A stretch of DNA of 64,000 bases from Bacillus sp. FSL H8-0547. Lineage in GTDB: Bacteria; Bacillota; Bacilli; Bacillales; Bacillaceae. The translations under genes and the position numbers were made by a program. Numbering within the stretch: position 1 is the first letter of the stretch; the number at the start of each line of letters is the position of its first letter. Positions 1-7,366 of the stretch are shown in pieces. The stretch spans positions 2,542,001 to 2,606,000 of the forward strand of contig JBBODD010000001.1 of assembly GCA_038002745.1 (NCBI GenBank). Direction: 5' to 3'. The notes below the pieces were generated by a model. The model saw nothing but the letters and a program-made list of their open reading frames with translations, did no database searches and had not been told where the DNA came from.

Positions 1-55
1 TAGATTAAAAGTATAATAGATGTAACTATTTAGATTGGGGTGATAAGATGGGGCA

Positions 56-469
56 TTGTATCGAATTGGCGAGGTAGCAAGGCTTGCGAATGTTTCTAAG
101 AGAACGATAGATTACTACACTCAAATTGGACTGCTCCATGCGGACCGTACGTCTGGGTCCAATTATCGCCTCTATTCGGAACAGGCGCTGGATGATATTC
201 ACTTCATTGAAGAATGCAAGCTCTTCAATATGTGCCTTCAGGATATTAAAGATAGACTGGAGCTGAAACGAAGCCAGACAAATGAAGAAGATAAGCTTTT
301 GAAACAAGCTGAAATTCTTGCTTCTCATATGAAGCAGCTGGACCATGAAATAAAAGAATTAAAGCCGATATTTGATAAATTAAACGGCGAAAACCAGGAG
401 ATGATCGCGAGCCGTATTTCTCCGCAGAGAATGGCACTCATACAGTCTTTAATGGTTTTGCTTCATTAA
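56..469 (+). CDS. MerR-family transcriptional regulator
   Basis: A 137-residue DNA-binding regulator. The N-terminal winged helix-turn-helix is plain (IGEVARLANVSKRTIDYY, then the wing RTSGSNYRLYS), followed by a long helix of about residues 75-105 that would form the MerR dimer coiled coil. The C-terminus has no metal-binding cysteine loop; the only cysteines are in ECKLFNMC. It therefore does not look like a classical copper sensor, although B. subtilis pairs a CueR-annotated MerR gene (yhdQ) with a CNNM transporter (yhdP) in the same way. TTG at 56 is the only start that gives a complete HTH; the ATG at 48 is out of frame. The transporter leader begins 42 bases downstream, so the two may be co-transcribed. 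The ligand is unknown. Confidence 0.85.
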   Translation: MYRIGEVARLANVSKRTIDYYTQIGLLHADRTSGSNYRLYSEQALDDIHFIEECKLFNMCLQDIKDRLELKRSQTNEEDKLLKQAEILASHMKQLDHEIKELKPIFDKLNGENQEMIASRISPQRMALIQSLMVLLH

Positions 470-510
470 TAGTTAAAGAATTCGGCTGAACATGCATGAA
501 CTTACTATTT

Positions 511-562
511 TAGGAGGTGACTCCTTATTCTCCACCGGGGGGTAAGGGTGTTTTGGACATAG
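511..562 (+). promoter_or_regulatory. SD-sequestering hairpin and possible mini-ORF before the CNNM gene
   Basis: Seen: AGGAG (512-516), loop GTGA (517-520), CTCCT (521-525) form a 5-bp stem capped by a GNRA-type tetraloop, burying a very strong Shine-Dalgarno sequence. That SD lies 36 bases before the likely real start (TTG 553), so it cannot serve it directly. An 11-codon frame from ATT 527 (9 bases after the SD) ends at 562, overlapping the main start. The motif GGAGGTGACnCnTT recurs before the paralogue at 56220. Inference: translational control by hairpin and/or leader peptide. Confidence 0.45.
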
Positions 563-1890
563 TTAACTTGATATTCGTGGCGATTTTAATTGCTTTAACA
601 GCTTTTTTCGTTGCATCAGAATTTGCGATTGTTAAAATTCGCAGTTCACGATTGGATCAATTGATTGCAGAAGGCAAAAAAGGGGCAGTTGCTGCCAAAA
701 AGGTAACGACGCATCTGGATGAGTACCTTTCAGCCTGTCAGCTTGGTATTACGGTTACAGCTTTAGGACTTGGTTGGCTTGGTGAACCTACGGTAGAACG
801 TCTTTTGAGACCGGTATTTGATAATTTCAGCATTAACGAATCACTCTCGCACGTTCTAACGTTTGGTATTGCTTTTGCTTCCGTTACGTTTCTTCACGTT
901 GTCATTGGAGAACTTGCTCCTAAAACGGTAGCCATTCAGAAAGCTGAAGCGGTCACATTGCTGTTTGCAGTTCCTTTAATCTGGTTTTACCGTATTATGT
1001 TCCCGTTTATCTGGGTATTGAACGGATCGGCTCGTGTCATTACGGGACTTTTTGGATTAAAGCCTGCCTCTGAGCATGAGCTTGCCCATACTGAGGAAGA
1101 ACTGCGCATCATTCTTTCCGAAAGTTATGAGAGCGGGGAAATCAACCAATCTGAACTGAAGTACATGAATAAAATTTTCGAATTTGACGATCGTGTCGCA
1201 AAAGAAATTATGGTGCCGCGTACAGAAATTGTAGCTGCTTCAGTAGAAAAATCGTTCCAAGAAAACCTGGAGACGATGAGTATGGAAAAATACACTCGTT
1301 ATCCGGTCGTTAACGGAGACAAAGATCACGTCCTTGGCATGATTAACCTTAAGGAGATCTTTACCGATATTTTTTCACTTTCTGAAGAGGAACGGAAGAA
1401 AAGCACGATTGAGAAATATATCCGCCCTGTCATTCAGGTCATTGAGTCGATTCCGATTCATGATTTGCTTATAAAGATGCAGAAAGAACGTGTTCATATG
1501 GCAATCCTTGTCGATGAATACGGCGGAACGGCAGGTCTTGTAACGGTTGAGGACATCATTGAAGAAATCGTTGGAGAAATCCGTGATGAGTTCGACCAGG
1601 ATGAAGTCCCTGAAGTGCAGAAAAAAGGCGAGGGACATTACCTTCTTGACGGCAAAGTTCTTATTTATGAAGTTAATAATCTTCTTGGCCTTGAAATTGA
1701 TGATGCAGATGTTGATACAATCGGCGGCTGGATGCTCACTGAGAATATCGATATTAAACAGGGTGAAAGCATCATACTCGATGGCTATGAATTCTTCACA
1801 AAAGAAATGGATGGCCACTTGATCCGTGTCATCGAAATCTTTAAGCTTGAAGAAGCAGAAGAAGAAGAACTACTTGCAAAAGAGAGCTGA
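553..1890 (+). CDS. CNNM/CorC-family membrane protein with CBS pair (Mg2+ efflux type)
   Basis: A membrane protein of 445 residues from TTG 553. Order: DUF21/CNNM transmembrane domain (about 1-190, including [13 protein letters not shown] and [20 protein letters not shown]), two CBS domains (about 200-335, starting near VPRTEI and ending with [24 protein letters not shown]), and a C-terminal CorC_HlyC domain. The closest B. subtilis relatives are YhdP (MpfA) and YugS, a family implicated in magnesium export. The open frame continues back to GTG 517, adding an odd PP-rich stretch ([11 protein letters not shown]), but family proteins begin MDIVNL, which matches TTG 553. A second family member is at 56220 in this window. 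It follows a MerR gene and is closed by a strong terminator. Confidence 0.9.
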   Translation: MDIVNLIFVAILIALTAFFVASEFAIVKIRSSRLDQLIAEGKKGAVAAKKVTTHLDEYLSACQLGITVTALGLGWLGEPTVERLLRPVFDNFSINESLSHVLTFGIAFASVTFLHVVIGELAPKTVAIQKAEAVTLLFAVPLIWFYRIMFPFIWVLNGSARVITGLFGLKPASEHELAHTEEELRIILSESYESGEINQSELKYMNKIFEFDDRVAKEIMVPRTEIVAASVEKSFQENLETMSMEKYTRYPVVNGDKDHVLGMINLKEIFTDIFSLSEEERKKSTIEKYIRPVIQVIESIPIHDLLIKMQKERVHMAILVDEYGGTAGLVTVEDIIEEIVGEIRDEFDQDEVPEVQKKGEGHYLLDGKVLIYEVNNLLGLEIDDADVDTIGGWMLTENIDIKQGESIILDGYEFFTKEMDGHLIRVIEIFKLEEAEEEELLAKES

Positions 1891-1902
1891 TACAGCCATA
1901 GA

Positions 1903-1940
1903 AAATCCGGACTAAGATTCAATTAGTTCGGATTTTTTCT
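1903..1940 (+). terminator. Intrinsic terminator after the CNNM gene
   Basis: Inverted repeat AATCCGGACTAA (1904-1915) pairing with TTAGTTCGGATT (1923-1934), followed by a T run. Confidence 0.9.
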
Positions 1941-1981
1941 GTTTAAAAGGGCTTTTTTAGCTGGAATTATCCATTATCGGT

Positions 1982-2075
1982 GCCACTTTTGCCTGTGATG
2001 AACGCTCATATGTGGCGTCATTGTTCGTAGTGGCGCCACTTTTGCCTGTGATGAACGTTCATATGTGGCGTCATT
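1982..2075. repeat. Two tandem units of a 53-bp intergenic repeat
   Basis: Two 41-base blocks, 1982-2022 and 2035-2075, match with a single C/T difference; their starts are 53 bp apart. Each begins GCCAC and carries GTGGC 30 bases later, so each can fold into a small hairpin. The rest of the gap (2076-2340) holds no gene I can support. Confidence 0.85.
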
Positions 2076-2291
2076 CTCCAACTGCTGTCAACTTACCCAA
2101 TCTTTCATTGACCTTCCGGCTTCTAAATACAGGTTTTGTCCCAGCCAATTTTATTAGAACAGACGACCGGAGAATCTTTTGAGAGGTTACCACTCAACCT
2201 CTGTATCATGAGAAAATGATACAAAAAATACATCGAGCAACTTCAAAATTCATCAAACTAATTGTAACTCATAATCTTTATAAATCTTTAT

Positions 2292-2320
2292 TTGACACCC
2301 AGTACATCACGTAGTACGTT
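2292..2320 (+). promoter_or_regulatory. Candidate promoter of yueF with overlapping palindrome
   Basis: TTGACA (2292-2297), a 17-base spacer, then TACGTT (2315-2320) as a weak -10. The -10 is overlapped by the odd palindrome ACGTA-G-TACGT (2309-2319), which could be an operator. Inferred from sequence only. Confidence 0.4.
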
Positions 2321-2363
2321 TGAATCAAATAGGGTCTTTTTATGAGTAAAAGGAGGATGCAAA

Positions 2364-3512
2364 CTGAACAGGTCAAAGGTTCATTTCTGGACCATCGAAA
2401 TACTATTGCTGCTGCTGATCATTTATGTAAGTACAAAGGTTTCCTTTTTGTTTCAGCCGCTGATTATTTTTGCATCTACACTGTTTTTTCCCATTTTGAT
2501 TGCGGGCTTTCTCTTTTTTATTTTCAGTCCGGTTGTCAGGCTGCTTGAGAAAAACAAAGTGCCCCGGGGCCTTGCGATTCTGATCCTGTACCTCATGTTT
2601 ATCGGGCTCATCATGCTGGTCATGTCGACAGCGGGACCGGTTGTATCTCAGCAGATCACAGATTTATTTAAAAATTTCCCCCGGTATATTGTTGAATTCC
2701 GGCAGTTTATCATGAATCTGTCTGAATCCAGATGGTTCACCTGGATCATGACTCAGGAGTATGTCTCCATTGAGGAGACGATCTCTAAAGTAGAGAAATG
2801 GCTCGGCGATTTAACAACGTCGCTTCCTGAGAGCATTACCTCATCAGTTACAAAGGTGCTGGGGGTTGTCACGAATATCACACTTACTGTGATTACCGTC
2901 CCGTTTATTTTGTTTTATATGCTGAAGGACGGGCACAAGTTTCCCGTTACGGCTGTGAAGATCCTTCCGGTTGCCTACAGGCGGGAAGGAATGAAGATTT
3001 TCGAAGATCTCTATGACACTCTTGCTGCATACATACAGGGTCAGGTGCTCGTTTCTCTTTTTGTCGGGACAGGCTGTTTTATAGGCTATACGCTGATTGG
3101 GCTCGACTATGCACTTATTCTCGGGATTGTTGTAGCAATTGCCAATATTATTCCATATCTCGGACCGTTTATTGGTGCTGCCCCTGCTGTTATCATTGCG
3201 CTGCTTGATTCCCCGACAAAAGCGCTGCTTGCCGCGGTTGTTGTAACAGCAGTTCAGCAAATCGATGGAAACATTCTTTCTCCGCTGATCATTGGAAAGA
3301 GGCTGAATACACATCCGCTTACGATTATTCTTCTGCTGATCGGTGCAGGAAGCTTTGGCGGCATACTGGGGATGATTCTTGCGGTTCCGACGTATGCTGT
3401 TTTGAAAGCCGTGCTGTTAAATGTCATCAGGCTGATAAAGCTTAGAAACCGGTACAAACGGGAAACGGCAGGCACAGGGCCGGTAGAAGATGAAACGAGA
3501 CCTCCGGAATAA
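2364..3512 (+). CDS. yueF: AI-2E family transporter (YueF-like), CTG start
   Basis: A polytopic membrane protein of 382 residues in the AI-2E/UPF0118 transporter family. Several hydrophobic segments are visible, including the paired N-terminal helices, the family region NIIPYLGPFIGAAPAVII and the C-terminal LNTHPLTIILLLIGAGSFGGILGMI loop region. Family members move small molecules or Na+(Li+)/H+; the substrate here is unknown. The start is assigned to CTG 2364: AGGAGG lies at 2351-2356, 7 bases upstream, and this gives the N-terminus MNRSKVHFWTIEILLLL typical of the family. The next in-frame start, TTG 2406, would cut into the first helix. The ATG at 2357 is in another frame. A yueG-like gene follows, as in B. 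subtilis. Confidence 0.85.
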   Translation: MNRSKVHFWTIEILLLLLIIYVSTKVSFLFQPLIIFASTLFFPILIAGFLFFIFSPVVRLLEKNKVPRGLAILILYLMFIGLIMLVMSTAGPVVSQQITDLFKNFPRYIVEFRQFIMNLSESRWFTWIMTQEYVSIEETISKVEKWLGDLTTSLPESITSSVTKVLGVVTNITLTVITVPFILFYMLKDGHKFPVTAVKILPVAYRREGMKIFEDLYDTLAAYIQGQVLVSLFVGTGCFIGYTLIGLDYALILGIVVAIANIIPYLGPFIGAAPAVIIALLDSPTKALLAAVVVTAVQQIDGNILSPLIIGKRLNTHPLTIILLLIGAGSFGGILGMILAVPTYAVLKAVLLNVIRLIKLRNRYKRETAGTGPVEDETRPPE

Positions 3513-3678
3513 CGAAAAGCGGAGCCGACTGTTCAATTCTTTCAGTAAGATAAGAAATCCCCGGAAACGTCCGGGTCCCGCCTCTTTCGATGATTTTGTT
3601 CTGACAGAAGGACTGGGAGGCGCAGCTGGACAATACGAAAAGCGGAATCGCTCGTTTAGCCCCGGGTGTCAATACAAA
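3513..3678 (-). repeat. Dispersed palindromic repeat, copy F (subtype 2)
   Basis: A diverged reverse-orientation copy of the intergenic repeat at 36850-37013. Shared blocks include GAAAAGCGGAGCCGAC, the core GATTTTGTTCTGACAGAAGG and GGAGGCGCAGCTGGACAA, followed by an extra partial end (GAAAAGCGGAATCGCTCGTTT), just as in that copy. The open frame running through it (3490-3702) has no protein-like composition and is not called. Confidence 0.7.
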
Positions 3679-3739
3679 TTATCCCTGCATACATTGGCAT
3701 AGGCAGATAAGAGTTATATACAGTAAAGGTGGAGATGTC

Positions 3740-3961
3740 ATGCCGGCATTTGTGGGACCGATTTTAATTCACGATGTAAGAAGCAGCGGGGCTGTCAGTG
3801 TGGGAGATGTTTTTGCTTTGTCGCCAAAGCATACGGATAAAGTGTTTTTCGGGGCAGGCGGTTTGAATACCGGAGACTTCAATGTGATAACGAGTGATAA
3901 AAATGCAACAAATCTTTTTGATTTTGATTTAATCGATCAGACAAAGGCATTTAACGGATAA
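3740..3961 (+). CDS. yueG: GerPA/GerPF-family spore germination protein (YueG-like)
   Basis: A small protein of 73 residues with the pattern of the GerPA/GerPF family: an N-terminal hydrophobic strand (PAFVGPILI), a glycine-rich middle with DVFALSPK, and a DFNVITSD segment. GerP proteins act in the spore coat and help germinants reach the inner membrane, so expression is probably confined to the mother cell. An SD (AAAGGTGGAG) sits just ahead of ATG 3740. It follows yueF as in B. subtilis, although a 225-base repeat-bearing gap separates them here, so it probably has its own promoter. The exact role of YueG-type paralogues is not known to me. Confidence 0.85.
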   Translation: MPAFVGPILIHDVRSSGAVSVGDVFALSPKHTDKVFFGAGGLNTGDFNVITSDKNATNLFDFDLIDQTKAFNG

Positions 3962-3967
3962 GGAAAC

Positions 3968-3996
3968 ACCCTCTTTCATGCAGAAAGAGGGTTTTC
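3968..3996 (+). terminator. Terminator after yueG
   Basis: ACCCTCTTTC and GAAAGAGGGTTTT form a compact hairpin followed by T residues. Confidence 0.8.
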
Positions 3997-4049
3997 ATAG
4001 TTGATGGAATTGGGTATTAATCCGTATGAACAGTGGAAGAGGTGCTTAC

Positions 4050-5018
4050 ATGAATCGGTTAAATGAAATTGCAAAGCTTGCCGGTGTTTCAGTGCAGGAA
4101 GCAGAAGAAGTGCTGCATGAGTATGAATCAAACGTATCTGAGATCAGCAAAGCGAGAATTATGCAGGCTGCTGAAACTCTTCAGTATAGAGTTCCCAAGC
4201 TTTCCTCAAAACCTTCGGAAAAAGAATACTCCATTGCCTTGGCTGTTTTAGATGATTCATCTGATGAACTTGAAAATCCTTTCTTTTCAGCGCTGCGAAA
4301 GTATGCGGAAGTTTATTGTCTCAAGCAGGGCATACATATTCGAGAGATTATACGCAGAGAAAATATATCTGACAGTAAAAGAATGGCAGATGTTGATGGG
4401 GTTCTTGTGATTGGCAGGGTACAAAATGGCGACAGTGGCGCTATTGAAAATGTGTCCCGCCAGTCAGTTGTTTTAACTGACTGGGATGGAGGGGCTGACG
4501 GTGATGTTGTCAGCATTGACCTGCATCAAATGACTGAACTGGTGATTGCCCATCTGAAGGAGATGGGGCATGAAAAAATCGGGTACATTGGTGCACCGAA
4601 CTGGGGAGAGACCTTAAAAGATGAGCTTATGAAAGCAGGCCTGCTCTCTGAGGAACATTTGTATTTGACAGACCCGCACGGAACAGAAGGGTACCGGATT
4701 ATGAAAGAGGCATCTCAGAGCGGAAACCTGGCCGACGCCTATATTGTTCAAAGCAGCGTCATGTCGCTTGCAGCCATCACGGCACTGAGAGAAGAGGGAA
4801 AAAGGATACCTGATGAAGTGTCGATTGTCAGCTTTTATGATGTGCCTGAAGCTCATTATTTTGCCCCATCCCTGACAACGCTTCACGTTTCTGCTGAGGA
4901 AATGGCGAAAGCTGCCTTGTCACTTCTCACGGAAAAAATGACAAATCACAGGGATACTCCGTTAAAAGTGCTTGTTCCGGCAACGATGAAAATGAGAGAA
5001 TCTACTGCATCAAAATGA
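4050..5018 (+). CDS. LacI-family regulator with a divergent recognition helix
   Basis: A 322-residue protein with LacI architecture: an N-terminal HTH (about 1-55, NEIAKLAGVSVQEAEEVLHE) and a periplasmic-binding-like effector domain (about 60-320) ending in the typical SIVSFYDVPEAHYFAPSLTTLHV. In most LacI proteins the second helix reads VSxATVSRVLN; here it is VSVQEAEEVLHE, so the usual base-contacting Thr, Ser and Arg are replaced. It may bind an unusual operator or have lost binding. Start ATG 4050 is chosen over ATG 4026 because GGAAGAGGTG ends about 9 bases before it. No sugar operon adjoins it, so its target is not evident. Confidence 0.85.
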   Translation: MNRLNEIAKLAGVSVQEAEEVLHEYESNVSEISKARIMQAAETLQYRVPKLSSKPSEKEYSIALAVLDDSSDELENPFFSALRKYAEVYCLKQGIHIREIIRRENISDSKRMADVDGVLVIGRVQNGDSGAIENVSRQSVVLTDWDGGADGDVVSIDLHQMTELVIAHLKEMGHEKIGYIGAPNWGETLKDELMKAGLLSEEHLYLTDPHGTEGYRIMKEASQSGNLADAYIVQSSVMSLAAITALREEGKRIPDEVSIVSFYDVPEAHYFAPSLTTLHVSAEEMAKAALSLLTEKMTNHRDTPLKVLVPATMKMRESTASK

Positions 5019-5024
5019 AAATCA

Positions 5025-5060
5025 GGAAGGCTGCGGACGAAATCCCGGCCTTCTTTTTTC
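5025..5060 (+). terminator. Terminator after the LacI-type gene
   Basis: GAAGGCTGCGG pairs with CCCGGCCTTC, followed by TTTTTTC. Confidence 0.8.
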
Positions 5061-5087
5061 TTGATGTTTACGAAATTCTAAAGAATA

Positions 5088-5242
5088 ATAGGCTGTGGAT
5101 AACATAACAAAGATATCAACGGCAAGCGGAAGCGCCTAGATCCTCTGTCAGAACAAATCCGTCAAAAAAGGCGGGAACCGGACTTTTCCGCCGGATTCTT
5201 ATCTGCCTATCGGATCTGAGCAAGGCGCTTGCACTTTTGTTC
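5088..5242 (+). repeat. Dispersed palindromic repeat, copy A (subtype 1)
   Basis: Begins GGCTGTGGATAACATAAC, continues GGCAAGCGGAAGCGCCTAG, has the core TCTGTCAGAACAAATCC and ends GCAAGGCGCTTGCACTTTTGT. The left AAGCGCC and right GGCGCTT ends are inverted, and an inner arm pairs around 5157-5197. It matches copy D at 41816-41972 over its whole length, in opposite orientation. It occupies the gap upstream of the YoaE-like gene. Confidence 0.85.
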
Positions 5243-5302
5243 ATGGAAATTCAAATCTGTTTTATTCTAAATGCAATCATTTTCCAAAAAAGAGGTGTTC
5301 GA

Positions 5303-7351
5303 ATGCATCCCTATGTCGAAAAAAAGGATGGCGTTTTTCCAAGTGTGTGTTCGCTTGACTGCCCTGATCAGTGCGGGCTCCTGGTGCACAAAAAGAACGG
5401 TAAAATTATGAAAATTGACGGTGATCCAAATCATCCTGTCACAATGGGCAGCATCTGCAATAAAGTGAGGCACATGGCTGAACGAATTTATGATGTGAAA
5501 CGTCTCGAGTATCCCCTTAAACGAACAGGAAAAAAAGGCGAAAAGCAATTTGAGCGCATTTCATGGGAAGAAGCATTGAACACCATTTCATCTAAATGGA
5601 AAAGTCTGATCGAAACGGATGGTCCTGAGAGTATTCTCCCATACAGCTTCTACGGCAATATGGGGAATTTAAGCGCTGAGGGGATGGACCGGCGCTTTTT
5701 TAACAGGCTTGGGGCGAGCAGGCTTGACCGGACAATCTGCCAGGCGGCGGGTTCTGAAGGGTATAAATACACCATGGGAGGAAGCTTCGGCATTGACCCG
5801 GAAGACACGATTCATACGAAGCTGTTTATTTTCTGGGGGATCAATGCGGTGAGCACGAACATGCACCAGATGACCCTGGCTCAGAAAGCCAGGAAACAAG
5901 GCGCCAAAATCGTTGTCATCGATGTTCATAAGAACCAGACAGGCAGAATGGCAGACTGGTTTATTCCCATTTTGCCGGGAACAGACAGCGCGCTGGCACT
6001 GGGGATGATGCATATTCTCTTTAAAGAGGGGCTGACAGATGAAGATTTTCTGAGAAAATATACGGTCGGCCATGAAGCTCTGCTGGAACATGTTAAACAA
6101 TACGATCCGCACACGGTTTCTGAACTGACAGGCGTTCCTGCTGAGGACCTCATAAAACTGGCGAGAATGTACGGGGAAGTGTCCCCGTCCTGTATCCGCA
6201 TCGGAAACGGGCTGCAGCATCACGATAATGGAGGTATGTGTATTCGGACCATCGCCTGTTTGCCGGCGCTGACCGGCCAGTGGATGCACAGGGGCGGAGG
6301 CGCCATTAAGGGCAATTCCGGCTTTCTGGCATTTAATAAAAATGCCCTCCAAAGACCGGATCTTCTTAAAAATAAACAGACAAGAACCATTAATATGAAT
6401 CTTATAGGCGAAGAGCTTCTTAGCGCCGATCCGCCCATTCAATCAATGTTTGTCTACGGAAGCAACCCTGCGGTTGTGGCGCCGGAATCGGGAAAAGTGA
6501 AAAAGGGACTCATGCGGGAAAACTTGTTTCTTGTCGTCCACGATCTTTTTCTCACAGAGACTGCTGCTTATGCAGACATTGTGCTGCCGGCTTCATCCGC
6601 TTTTGAAAATACGGATTTCTATACCTCCTACTGGCATCACTATATTCATTTGCAGGAACCGGTTATTGAGAAATTCGGAGAGTCAAAGTCAAATACGGAA
6701 GTGTTCCGTCTTCTTGCAGAAAAAATGGGATTCACTGAACAGGCGTTTAAAGATACAGATGCAGAGATGATCAATCAGGCGCTAAACCATACTCATAACC
6801 CCTACTTGGAAAACGTGACATTTGATGAACTGGCTGAAAAGAAATGGATAAAGGCCGGCGTAAAACCTTTATTTCCAGGGAAGCTGAATACGCCAAGCGG
6901 GAAAATCGAGCTCTATTCAGACGCAATGGAAAAAGCCGGCTACCCGCCGCTGCCTGTGTATACTCCGCTTGTAAAAGAGAGTGAACTTCCCTTTCTTTTT
7001 GTGCCCGGACCGAATCATAATTTTCTGAATTCCACATTCTCCAATAATCAAAAACACGTGTCGCTCGAAAAAACGCCAGTAGTCCATATAAATAAAAAGG
7101 ATGCAGAAGAGGCGGGGCTTTCTGATGGAGATACGGCCGTTATCTGGAACGGGCGGGGAGAGTGCGAGCTGACAGTTGCTGCCGGAGAGAATGTCCTCCC
7201 GGGCGTTTTAGTCACACAAGGGCTGTGGGCAGAGGACCCGGTAAAAAAACAGCTTGTGAATGTCCTGACGCCAGACAGGCTGTCTGATATGGGAAAAGGA
7301 GCTGTCTTCTTCTCTGGAAGAGTCGGCATAAAAAAGAAAGAACGTCCTTAG
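5303..7351 (+). CDS. yoaE: Molybdopterin-dependent oxidoreductase (YoaE-like)
   Basis: An oxidoreductase of 682 residues of the Mo/W-bisMGD superfamily. The N-terminal 4Fe-4S motif is intact (CSLDCPDQC followed about 27 residues later by SICNK). The TICQAAG stretch near residue 150 lies where the family has its metal-ligand residue, here possibly Cys. A C-terminal molydopterin-dinucleotide-binding domain begins around residue 560 (VPGPNHNFLNSTF). There is no twin-arginine signal, so it should be cytoplasmic. No electron-transfer subunit, chaperone or cofactor gene adjoins it. ATG 5303 is chosen over the upstream in-frame ATG 5237 because AGAGGTG lies 6 bases before it and the upstream extension comes from the repeat. 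Substrate unknown. Confidence 0.85.
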   Translation: MHPYVEKKDGVFPSVCSLDCPDQCGLLVHKKNGKIMKIDGDPNHPVTMGSICNKVRHMAERIYDVKRLEYPLKRTGKKGEKQFERISWEEALNTISSKWKSLIETDGPESILPYSFYGNMGNLSAEGMDRRFFNRLGASRLDRTICQAAGSEGYKYTMGGSFGIDPEDTIHTKLFIFWGINAVSTNMHQMTLAQKARKQGAKIVVIDVHKNQTGRMADWFIPILPGTDSALALGMMHILFKEGLTDEDFLRKYTVGHEALLEHVKQYDPHTVSELTGVPAEDLIKLARMYGEVSPSCIRIGNGLQHHDNGGMCIRTIACLPALTGQWMHRGGGAIKGNSGFLAFNKNALQRPDLLKNKQTRTINMNLIGEELLSADPPIQSMFVYGSNPAVVAPESGKVKKGLMRENLFLVVHDLFLTETAAYADIVLPASSAFENTDFYTSYWHHYIHLQEPVIEKFGESKSNTEVFRLLAEKMGFTEQAFKDTDAEMINQALNHTHNPYLENVTFDELAEKKWIKAGVKPLFPGKLNTPSGKIELYSDAMEKAGYPPLPVYTPLVKESELPFLFVPGPNHNFLNSTFSNNQKHVSLEKTPVVHINKKDAEEAGLSDGDTAVIWNGRGECELTVAAGENVLPGVLVTQGLWAEDPVKKQLVNVLTPDRLSDMGKGAVFFSGRVGIKKKERP

Positions 7352-7366
7352 TCTTAAGGGCGTTCT
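7339..7366. terminator. Bidirectional terminator containing both stop codons
   Basis: AGAACGTCCTT (7339-7349) and AAGGGCGTTCT (7356-7366) form an 11-bp stem (one G-U) with a 6-base loop. The stop of yoaE (7349-7351) and the stop of the opposing gene (7354-7356) both lie at the loop. On the minus strand the stem is followed by CTTTCTTTTTT. Confidence 0.75.

Noticed and set aside
470-552. M-box (Mg2+) riboswitch ahead of the CNNM gene
   Set aside because: Only about 80 bases separate the MerR gene and the start, far too short for an M-box, and the conserved loops are absent.
2342-2548. Gene starting ATG 2342 or 2357 before yueF
   Set aside because: It runs in another frame over the first part of yueF; the SD at 2351 fits CTG 2364 of yueF, whose product is family-like.
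3490-3702. 70-residue gene after yueF
   Set aside because: The frame lies almost wholly within a copy of the dispersed repeat and has no SD or family resemblance.
5669-6442. 257-residue minus-strand frame inside yoaE
   Set aside because: Antisense shadow of a well-conserved gene; no SD, and the composition is not protein-like.
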